DNA from: Botrytis cinerea B05.10
Taxonomy: Eukaryota > Ascomycota > Leotiomycetes > Helotiales > Sclerotiniaceae
Length of the DNA stretch: 64,000 nt
Assembly (NCBI RefSeq): GCF_000143535.2
Contig: NC_037320.1
Location: 1,426,001 to 1,490,000, forward strand
Direction of reading: 5' to 3'
Shown: positions 11,101-21,598 of the stretch, one piece after another
Layout of the letters: the number at the start of each line of letters is the position of its first letter
Numbering within the stretch: the first letter of the stretch is position 1
Notes under the pieces: model-generated
What the model was told of the DNA's origin: nothing
Seen by the model: the letters and a program-made list of their open reading frames with translations, nothing else
Databases searched by the model: none
Translations under genes and position numbers: made by a program

Positions 11101-13705
11101 CCTTTGAAATCTCTCTTGTAGATCCACTATGATCCTTCTTACGCTCAATATACTATTTCCTTGTACATAACATAGATATGTGTCGCTCGGGGGATTAGTG
11201 AATAATTTTCAACCACCAAATGACCAACCCATAAGTTAGACCAACAGAAAAGCTAACCGTAGGCTCTTGAGTTGAGTTCTGATGCCAGTATAGTCGTTGA
11301 ACTGAGTATTATTAATTATATGTAATAGAACAATATAGATACCAGAGAATGTTTTCATAATGCTCTGGGACAATAGCCAGGTTTTTCTTTTATCCGAAAG
11401 TCTTCATTGGGAAGATAAACGTCGATGAAATGAAGATACCGCGGTTCAAGGACGAGCTTGTTAGAGAAGGCGGGACTAATATGCGTCAAGATGGCAAAAC
11501 CAGGTAATTTCTAGTAAGCTTAATGATCTGTAAATTGGATATCTGTTAGATCCAAGAGGCGTGTTGGCACGCGAAATAAATCACTAAAAGCTTGAGAGAT
11601 ATGCCGGTCTTTTCACAAGTCCTCGTTTTCATTGTCACATGAAGAATCTCGACCTGCATATATTCATCGCAACTAACAAGACACACTATATATGTATCCC
11701 CTTATCTTATGACAGCGACAACACGGGAAGTTACTTCCGACGAATTTTCACTATCAGACATCCTCTTTTCCTTGAAAGCACGAATGCCACTCCACACCCT
11801 CAAACCCACGTACCTCATCCCCAAAACCAGATACAGTCTCGCTCTTTCCACTCGGCCCACCAATCCTGCTGGTGTTGATCGTGGTATCTTTCCACTGCGC
11901 TCAATCTCAAATCGAGCAAGAAGAATCCCTAATAAGCACCAGCCGCAGAACCAAAACCATCCGATCAAGCGAGGTCGAAAAACCAGCTCGGGAATGTTCG
12001 GAATCCACATGAAGGATACGAACTAACTGTACGGGGGTTCTCAGCATCATTGAAAGATCCAATGACGTAGCATGCCGAAGTGAATGTAAGCGCCATTCAA
12101 TAAGTAAGTGATCTTCTAGCATAAATAGATTGCCAAAGAAAACCGCCCCGCCCGCGGTCTGAACAAACGGCCGCGAGACATCAATCTACGCGTGACACTT
12201 TGGGACTGCGAAAACGCATATCCAAGTAAATAGCATATATAGTGAGCCAACCCTAAGGGGTTCGAAAGCATATACATCACAGCAGCAACAAGTCACCCTA
12301 CAACAAGGACACTGCAGCTATGTACCATATTTCAAGATGGAAAGCGGAAAGCGACGCACGTAATCAGTCTAGTTCGTTCAACCGCGCCACGAAAGTCAGA
12401 GAAAGACCAGAAGAATACGAAATTCGAACTCTCAGTCCTAATCCGATCACTAGATGTTATTCCACAAACATCATTATCACTGTCCCTTTGCAACGCCATA
12501 TTGAATCGCACATCCCATTTCGTCTGCAGTATGTTTCGGGATATCCGATGATTATTCTCGTTGTTGTCGTTATTATTATTATACCAAACATGCAAATCAC
12601 AGAAACCCAGCAGCACCACGCTGGATCTATCTCTCGACTGCCGAAATCAAAATCACTACTTTCTTCTCGTTCAACTACAGATCCTCTCAATGTCTCTATA
12701 GTATCTTTGCTCACGCTTCGAAAGCTGCCCTCGCCAGAATCGCACAAATGCGCAAACATCCACATACACCCTCTACACAGCAAACAAAACAAATACATCC
12801 AACACCCCAATTGGAACAAATAGTAGCGAATGGAGCATGCATCCAGCAATCCCATATTTCTATTCTTCTTCCTTCCAAAAAAGGGTGCATGTATATAGTA
12901 CAGTCATGACTTCCAGGGTGCACACGCACACGCACACGCAACCGGAAACGAAAATTTAATCATGCAAGGAAGCGGGTACTGCGATTCCGAGGATAGTATG
13001 TAAGTGAATAAATAGAATTCAGCTGTCAAAGGATCAACGCCTTTCCTTGAAGACCTTCAAGAATCTCCAAGCAGAAAACCCACCCCAAAATCTGATTGAT
13101 TCACAAGGAGCGAAAACCGGATACGATATTCAGGATTATCTTTTGGTGCTAGAAGGAAAGATATCCTGACTACGACATTGACGCTGGGGAATCTCAGTTT
13201 ACTTGGGTATTTTTCAGGATGCTCATTGAGCCGATGCCCTGATTATCGTACCATCTCGGTTGGCTAGTAGTTTCAACCGCTGTCGTTATCCGAAGTCTTT
13301 GTCACTTCTATTTCATTGCCTCTTTCACTTGAATGAGGGATGATGAAACCTGAACTTCTCGGGTACTTCTTCGTGAATATTGTATTCTTCTACTCGGCCT
13401 CGATGTATATAAAGTAGGTATGCGAATCAGCACTGTATAGAACATTCGTTAACATATTATGAAACATTGGAGCAAAGTAATTAAATTGATTAATTCTCAG
13501 GCGTAGCCTTCATATGGAAGGGTATAAAATCACGAAAATATCCACTGAAGCCATGGTATCATCCTAACCTATCCATTCCTGGAACTGTATAACGCCGCAT
13601 CATCCTTAGTATCATCGTAAATCATCATCATCATAACACCGATTCTTTCACTTCCCCAGAAGATCATCTCTCCAGATGAGAAAGTAAAAGATCAATCGTC
13701 AAAAT
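8196..13705. other. Gene-poor region (5.5 kb) upstream of the ferric reductase
   Basis: No convincing coding region, tRNA or transposon was found. It holds the ferric-reductase promoter (8196 to about 8700), a short CCATT repeat near 8970-8985, and a CA/CG-rich repeat near 12917-12940. Overlapping open frames at 11639-12122 and 12320-12941 occur on both strands, lack domains and look like chance. A 5-bp GC stem (CGCGG...CCGCG) lies near 12152-12175. The last 700 bases are probably the 3' UTR and flank of NPR3. Confidence 0.5.
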
Positions 13706-15996
13706 CTACCAATGTTTCATAACTAGAATCTGCTCCTGATAAGCCATCAAAACATTCCACGTCTCCTTACGCTTCATTCCCTCCTTGGCCCAAATATCTT
13801 CCAAAGCAGTCGTTCCATTAAAGTACTTTACGAACTTTGGCCACAATGTTTTTGCCTTTGGGTCAGTCCAACGCTTACCAATAGCTGCAATGTACAATGT
13901 CTCTACATGGCTAGCCTTGTGGGGATCGACAATGGCATAGGAGGAAATGTATTTCAAATGCTCTGCGTTGTTCAAAGAAGGATGCTCGGTAGCTTCTGGC
14001 ACGGGCATTTTCTTGAATTCGTCTTCGGCGGCTTTAGCTTCTGCAACTGTCTTAGCGGCGAGTCTTTCAAGGCGTGCAGCTTCGGCTGCTTGCTCGGTAG
14101 TGAGTGGTGCGGTTGGGTCGAGAGCTTCCGCCTTTTCAGCATCTGTAACTTCTTCAGAAGAGTTGTTTTCTTCCGGGGATCCGGGTGCGGTATGAACAGG
14201 TGGGTTCTTTGTTCTCTCAATAGCTTCTGCCTTCAATTGGTATTCGACTTCGTAGATGATCTCAGGCCATACCCATATCCAACAAAAGGTCCGCAGATGA
14301 GTAACCCAGCCTCCTCGAATGAGCCATGCAAGCATTTCCATATACTTTTCGCGATGACTCTTGGAGGGGACAAAAGACTTGTAAGGGCGTGGGGCATACG
14401 ATATTTGGCCAAGGAAACTTTGCAAAGATGGAGCAAAAGGAAATGCCTTTTTCCACTGTTGGCTTGCTGTAATTAACTTATGCATATCGCAGTTGGGAGA
14501 AACAATAAACATATCCCGAGCATGAATAGGTGGAATGGCAATTGCTTTGCGCCAATAAATCAAATGCTGTGCGAGAGTAAGAACTTCATCGAGACCAACG
14601 TTGTTTGCCTGCGCGACTTGTTGGAACGACAAAGTGGGTTTGGCCCATTTAATAACCTGAATTAAAGGAGTAGAGAGTTCTGTATCTTCAGATGATATCT
14701 CAGCGATAACATCAACCTCATCCTCAAGAAGGAGAAGCGCAAAATGCTTGTCAAGCTGTGTGGGGTCTGGATTGCCTTCCTCATCGACAAGAGGGTTAGC
14801 GCTAGAAAGTAATACACCGGGTTTTGCTCGCTCGTTGGGGTTTGGAAAGCTCATCAAAAATGTCGGAATCGGGATATGAAGAGACAAATCAATGGGAGGC
14901 TTGGTATCGAGACAGACGGTGGTGATAGTATTGTTGACAACAGCATCGTAAACGTCGCGCATTGCATCTGCCAATGTGGATTTGACCAAAATTTGGCTCC
15001 ACAACTGGCTCATTGGGCGCTCTATAAATCAGTCAGCTTGTGAAGTAAATTCATGTACAAAGATGACTTACTATCTTCGCGGGCTCTCTCCTTCATTCCA
15101 AGAATGGTCTCAGACTCCTTCCAAACATAATTACTCTGGGCTTGAGCATGGTTGAGGGCCTTGTTGAAAGTCTTAATAACATGCTCATAAAGCTCCTCGA
15201 TTCTCTCATCCTGTTCATGTCTGGGTAAACTGATGACGAAAACAACGTTAAACATTGTCATTTCTCCACGATCATCACCGTCATCCGAGCCACTGCCCTT
15301 CTTTTCTTGACTGCTAGTAGCCGTCTGACCTTCTTCTGCTTCATCTTCATCTTTGGCCAACTCTTTGTCCTTCTTCGACTTTCTCGGCTTCTTCCAAAAT
15401 CCATCCTCGCGGATGTGCAAGGGATAGGAAACAAAGTAGAGATTATCAATTGACAGCTCAAACTTCTTCTTATGGTATGCGCGTGGCGGGGTCAAAATGC
15501 TTGCAAGATCCACGGTAGGAAATTCGCCGAATTGTTCCCAAGGAACGATCTGCTCGCCGTCTCTACCCTCAAGGTGATCGTCGTTTTCGATCACCACGTG
15601 ACGCGATCTACTGCCATTTCCCCCATTCACCTTTTTTCCATTCAAGTTCAGTTTTCCCATCTTTGAAGCAATTGGGTCTTCAAGATCGGAGAAGTCGTCG
15701 CTATCATCCTCATCGCTCCCTGTCCGCTGTTCGAGCTCGGTCTGATCGGTTTCCGTGCCGTATCTATAATTGCGTGGTGGTGGAGCAAATGAAGGTCGAG
15801 GTGGATAGTGAAAAACAAAGTGTGGTCCTGTTTGAGATTTGATAACAAGAGCAACGGCAATTAAGCCAGAGTCAATGAAAGGTTCAGATTTGTCCATACT
15901 GAAAACTCTCCCTTCAAGATTGTATTGAGGGTTTGAAGGTTGATTCTTAGAGGTTGTGGCTTGCTTTCGAGAGCTTTGTTTTGGGTTGGGAGGCAT
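13706..15996 (-). CDS. NPR3: Nitrogen permease regulator 3, SEACIT/GATOR1 subunit
   Basis: NPR3 works with NPR2 and Iml1 at the vacuole surface to switch off TORC1 when amino acids are scarce. Exons 15072-15996 and 13706-15021, joined across a 50-base intron, give 746 residues; the ATG at 15996 begins MPPNPKQSSRK. The N-terminal longin-like part shows SGLIAVALVIKSQTGPHFVF HYPP, then an acidic insert (about residues 95-110), VPWEQFGEFPTVDLASIL and FELSIDNLYFVSYPLHIRE. After it comes MTMFNVVFVISLPRHEQDE. The second exon has SLQSFLGQISYAPRPYKSF followed by the end domain with AWLIRGGWVTHLRTFCWIWV and, near the C-terminus, TALEDIWAKEGMKRKE. A charged Ala/Glu-rich linker sits between these. All fit the NPR3 family order and length. 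It stands alone between two gene deserts. Confidence 0.92.
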
Positions 15997-18040
15997 ATTG
16001 ATGAAAGAGGCCCGTGCAGAATACTGGCCCGAGCTTCTGATATATAATGTTAGTAATTGTTGGCTCTAATAGGAGTTTCGAGATCTTTCAAAAAATACCT
16101 ACAGATTCTAAATTGTTGTTGCTAGAGAAAAAAAAAGTACTGAATCTGAAGGTACTATTGTTATTCACAAGTTCTCACATTGCCTTGTCTCGGCAGGCTA
16201 ACCAGTTTGGAAATGAACTTGCTTAGTCGTTCGAGAACCACTGTCAACATCAACCATCACTTACAATTTCGTCATTCAAATCGATATGAATTTTGAACTG
16301 GGAACAAGAGCTAAAGAAAGCAAGGGCTAAAAGAAGCGAAGAGCCTTCTAAAAGATCAAGGTGAAGCTCTCGTCCAACAGAGGTGCAAATATTCAATCAA
16401 CAAGTCTGAGCAACATAACACACCCTCAATGTTCTTCATATACGTGAGCCAGTCTATTTTACCGGATTGCCTTTTCAGCGCAGTAATAAAGACTAGCTTT
16501 AGAACTTCAAATGGGAATTCCATCAACAGATCTGGAATTCCTACTCTCGTATATGAACCGAGGTGCTTAGTCGGCAACGACGTCGATCGATTTCCTCTGG
16601 AGAGATCTCAGCCAGACCAGTGCCATAAATATACCAGTACCATTATAATCGCTACGTATGATGTTTGATTTACCATCAAGGCGGGAAAGATATAAAACAC
16701 CTCAGCACTTCACCAAATCCCATGACCCTAGCCAACATGCCCAAACTATCATCCTCGCCTCCGATTAACCAGCCCGACGTCCACTATCCCCGCCCTCTCT
16801 CTCTCCTTTCCTTCTCCAACAGAAACCTACTTCCAACAAAATATACACAACATGCACAAATCCACCTTGGACACCAGCAAAAGCACGCAGAAGACGTTCA
16901 ACTCCAAGACGGAAGTTTTTTCCTCCAACCTCGCGAATTCCAATCCTCCCACATGTCACCCGGGCAGAAAGCTCGACTGCCCACACCTTTCAATCCTAGC
17001 TAGCTCACAAGTCTGCACTTCGTACTGAAGACGCATATTCCCATACACCAGGAGAGGAGTAAAAAGCAAGAACGCAGAGATGCTCGGGCGTTGCCGAATC
17101 TCCGTAGCCAAATGACAAAGCAGCATACGTGGAACGAATCGGCAACCATGCGACATTCGCCAGTTCATCGTTATCTTCAACATAAACTCGAGAACAGTGT
17201 TCACACAAGAACCCTAGATTCACATTCCAGATCAAACAACTCTCTCGCTTCCCACCCCCTAAAAGTACGTACCCGCTTCTTTCCCATCCTCGACGCAAAT
17301 CATATACCCCCCCACCCCGCCTCCCCTCGTCTCTCGCTAAATCCAATTCACATTCCGATACAAGAGTCTCTCACACTCGCTAGAAGTCCAATCTCCTGAA
17401 CAAACATCCTCTAAATTTCCCCTCACTCCCTCCGCTTTTCCTTCCAAAACATTAGCTTTAATTCCACATTACCATTTAACAATACCCGAAAGACTCGGTT
17501 CGTTTTCCACAAAGAACATTGTCTACCCTCGCAACTTTGATATGGTGTTACCCGCGCAACAAGAAACCTCACTTCCTTATTCGAAGATCTCACCCAACCT
17601 CCAACCTATGCAACTTTACTTTATGGGAAGAAACTTGCTACCACTCCACAGCCAATCAACCATATACAACGAGCGAAATGAATTTCATCGAGTCATTGAT
17701 CCCACGAACTTCAAATACATTTGACCACATAAAACATGATACTCCGCAAGTGCAGCAGCCCAACACACTCCCCATACTTACTTTTCCTATCTTTGATACC
17801 AAGACCGCAAAGTATTTTGAACCACCCACCAGATCCTTCAATACGCCCTAGAATACTGCAGAGATTGCTCATCCATATATAGTTCCATAGATCCATCACG
17901 AAACATCATGATTCTCCTCGCAGGAGCCAGCAGACAAAATTCGGTCAAAGTACTTATAATCACAAAAACACAATACAGATCAATGTTCCTAGGAGTTTAT
18001 AAATAGCGAGAGCCACAGTGTGCGAGTGAGACGGAATCTA

Positions 18041-18061
18041 TTTTTTTTTTTTTTTTTTTTT
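18041..18061. repeat. Homopolymer T21
   Basis: Uninterrupted run of 21 T on the + strand, likely polymorphic in length. No gene context is evident on either side. Confidence 0.9.
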
Positions 18062-18393
18062 GAAAAGACGTTAATTTTAGATTGAATCAAACGCTAGATA
18101 GATATCTCGACATAACCATTTCCCCAATAATCCACAATCGAACTAGGTAGCGAAAGGGCCTTCGTGTTGAAATCGAGCATCCAATCTCAGCAAACACAGC
18201 GCGGTGGGAGTGAGATATTTCCAGATCGGGTAAAGAAGTATACTTACTACACTACACCGATCGTTCCCGCCGAGACACGGCCCAGCGATGAAAGATCCGC
18301 GAGCGTGCCGAGAGAGCGTCAAAGATCGCGGTGGCAGCGATGGAGAAATAGGTCTTGTAGTTCTGTTGGAGCAATCTTACATATATGACGATT

Positions 18394-18438
18394 GAAGAAG
18401 AAGAAGAAGAAGAAGAAGAAGAAGAAGAAGAAGAAGAA
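18394..18438. repeat. (GAA)15 microsatellite
   Basis: Fifteen perfect GAA units. The repeat is in a non-coding stretch; homopurine/homopyrimidine triplets can form triplex DNA and often vary between strains. Confidence 0.92.
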
Positions 18439-19864
18439 AAATTCTCTTGGTGGTCCTGACTTCACTCACCCCGATAAATTTCAATCCGTATACCATTTGA
18501 TTTGAGCGCGACGTTCATCCCAAGATCCGCATAGAGAGAGAACACGATAATACCAAAGCCTAGAATAATACTCATAGCGAGAATTGCAACGAAAGAAGAT
18601 CAAATGAACATAAAATTCCCAATAGTCTTTCTCACCTACCATATTGCATTCTGAACTCACCTATATATTTCGACCCCCCTAACCCAATCAACCCTCGATT
18701 CACCCCCGTAAGTTTGTTTTCCTTTCAAGTAAAAGATTGGGACACAGATCGATAAATAGATATAAAGATGATCTTAGTGAGTGAGTGAATGTATAAGCAG
18801 AATTGAAAGCAGAGGATCCAAAACGTATAATGGACCGGATGATGTTGTCAATCGGTACATTTTCGAGTTCCGATACTAGCTCGGGATCAATGACGGAGCG
18901 GCCGCAAGAACGCCGAAGAAAAGTTTTCAGCAGAATTTTCGCACGAGTTCCAACTCTGAATTTCGAAACATTCAAGTCAATGTCGCATGGAGAAGATGAG
19001 ATTTGATATAGCAATATTATACAAACAGATTTTGACTATTTATTATTTATTTATTTATCACGTCCCACAAACTCATCTCATCGTCGACACTAATCAAAAG
19101 ACTATCTATGCAATCACAACCATCACCGTCTCCACCCCTCACTTACAATCTCTCCCCACACGCACCACCATTTTCTTCTTCACAGCCCAGAATCAATCCA
19201 GACCAGCAATGAAAAAAAAAAGTATAAAAACCGATCAGACAACCATCAAAACCCACCCAGAACCAGCGTCCTAAGACAACCAATCAAGGGACGAGATCAT
19301 CACCACTTTCTATACAATCGAGCGCTGTTTCCAGGCTCGATCGCCTTCCTTGCGGAAAGTGCGAAAGCAAAAACGGTTTCACTCTAGGGTTTCGAGGCTC
19401 GACTCATCGTCTCGGTTGGAGTCTGTGGCTCTTGTAGAGAACACAGAAGAAGGACGTTTACTAAAGAAATGATTCTTTGACTGTTGAGGCAAGAGAATTA
19501 GTATGTGTGTGTGTGGGGGTGGAGGAAACAGGTGAAATGTAGGGGGTGGGGAAAACTCACAGTATTGTCGATGAAGAAGAAAAAGAATTTGGGAGGGAAG
19601 AGAGAACTATATAGAGATGGGGAGTGGTCTGTGCGTGGCAGAATTTTCATCGGGAAATTAGTGCGCGGATCAGGTGATGTGTGCAACAGGGACAAAATGG
19701 CACGGGAAGGGTTTGGTAGGAAGGTTGGGCACGAATCGGAATTTATCGATCGGGATGTCGGGACTTGAGATTTGGGAAGCGGAATTGGGAGGGGAGGGTA
19801 CAGCACACACCCGTACTCACATTCACTCTCACAATCCCATTAAAAATCTCTCTCAACTTCGTAG

Positions 19865-20690
19865 ATGGTATAATCATAATCATAATCATAATCAATTCAT
19901 TCATTCATTCATTTTATTCCACTCTATTCCCATCAACATCAACATCAACATCAGCATCAACACCAGCATCAGCACCTCAGCCACCCACCCACCCATCCAT
20001 CCATCCAAAAATATACTTTCCCCTCCAAATTCCCCATCCGCATTCCCCATCCGCATCCCCCAAAGCGAAACTCCCCTCGAAAAAATAAGAAAGAAAGAAA
20101 AAGAAACCCCCCCCCCCCCCCAGCAAAAACCACAAACCCAAAATATTCAAAAACAATCTACGAGTACCACACACATACAGTAAATAAAAGTAAAGTAAAG
20201 TAAAGCAGCCTAATAAAGCAACTCTCAAAAAAGCAACCCCCTCCTCCCCCTCTGAAACCCAACATCCCACCTAAAAACCCTCCCAAAATTCCCATATATC
20301 ATATCCAACCCCCACCAACCAACCCAATAACTCACTAAACCAACCCAAACCAACCCAAGCCAACCCCCTCCCCCCGCTCACACCGCTCCAGAGGGACAGA
20401 TTCACAAAGTACAAACTACAAACGCACAATCTCATCATCAGCATTCCCATCTGCATCTGCATCTGCATCTGTATCCGCATCCTCCCATATCCATCTTCCA
20501 ATCCACAACAACCAACCATAGCATCATCATCACATACATCAATACATCATCACATACATCACCATTCCCCAACTCCACCATACCATCTATCCACTCTCCA
20601 AATTCAAACTCACAAACTCACAAACTCACAAACTGCTCAAACAAACAAACAAACAAATAAATCAATAAATCAATAAATCAATTTCTCAAC
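19865..20690. repeat. Compound microsatellite block, G-poor on + strand
   Basis: A string of different short tandem repeats. In order these are ATAATC and ATTC units (about 19870-19915), CATCAA/CATCAG (19930-19975), CCAC/CCAT (19980-20007), C15 (20107-20121), AAAGT (20180-20205), CCAA-type repeats (20315-20360), CATCTG (20450-20475), ACAAACTC (20605-20638) and AAAC then AATC (20638-20685). G is rare on the + strand throughout. No coding function is seen. Confidence 0.8.
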
Positions 20691-21598
20691 CAAACCAAAA
20701 CAACATAATCAATGTCCCAGAAGATCCAAGATCCAAAATCCAAAACATAAAAATTTCCAGCGAAAGCTAGATCAAAATCATCATCAATTCATAAATAGAA
20801 AATCTGGCCATAAAAAGGTCATCCACAAAAAAAAATATAGTCTCTCCAACATCTCATTCCATCATTCCATCATTCCCGGTTTCGTAATAATCGTCCATCA
20901 TATCCAAATGCGTCATACCACACTAATGTACCCTCCCGATCCGTCATCCATTCGATCCTTCGTTCCACTTCGATGCCCGCGCGTCACTACAAGTGTTTGT
21001 GTTTGTCTGTTTGCCGAATGCGGGTATGTACGTTGTCCGCTGTACTTTATTACACTATGCATGGCGCCGGGCATAAGCTGTTAAGCTATCTTTCTTAATG
21101 GCGATGGGAGCGAGCTAATATGGAGAAATATACCAATCAGTTATGGTTCTTATGTAGATAAATTTGGTAACAATATAAAATGTAGACTGGGACTGGTATG
21201 GGTACGTAGGATCGTTATAAAATTTCTTCATCTATCTTTGATCGTATAAAGTGAAGAAAGAATAAACGAAATGACAAAAAAGGGAAATATAAATTCAAAA
21301 AAATTCAAAAAACAACGTCTGGGTGTTATGTAAAACGTCTGAGAGAGATAATGAAATTCGTCAAGGCATGGAGAAACTCTGTGATGTGTCGTGAACTCAT
21401 TATATCATCCTTGCGCCGAAGAAAGACCCCAAAGATAAAACCCCAATCATTAAAACTCCTTTCTGTAATATCGTTTGCGGTTTCGGGGTTTTCATGAAGT
21501 GGTTTAAGGCAAAGCTTTAACAAAGGCATTGTGTTTGGTAGAAGCCAGAAAAAAGAGCGTAATTGGTGTGTCTGTCGATATATGATATGATAGCTGGA

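Larger units (their letters stand above)
15997..21598. other. Gene-poor, simple-sequence-rich region (5.6 kb)
   Basis: No gene is supported. The promoter of NPR3 is at the left edge. Much of the + strand between 16.7 and 20.7 kb is C/A-rich and G-poor, so many short open frames exist on both strands, but none has a domain. Separate entries list the T21 tract, the GAA array and the microsatellite block. The right 300 bases are likely the 3' UTR of the DUF3824 gene. A long untranslated or non-coding transcript is possible but not shown. Confidence 0.5.

Noticed and set aside
11639..12122. Overlapping open frames on both strands near 11.7-12.1 kb
   Set aside because: No domain, no splice logic and comparable length on both strands; best explained by low stop-codon density in C-rich DNA.
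12150..12175. GC-rich inverted repeat as a zinc-cluster binding site
   Set aside because: Only a 5-base stem, no neighbouring target gene; below what I can support.
19498..20519. Several open frames of 80-170 residues on both strands
   Set aside because: They translate the microsatellite block into low-complexity peptides with no domain.
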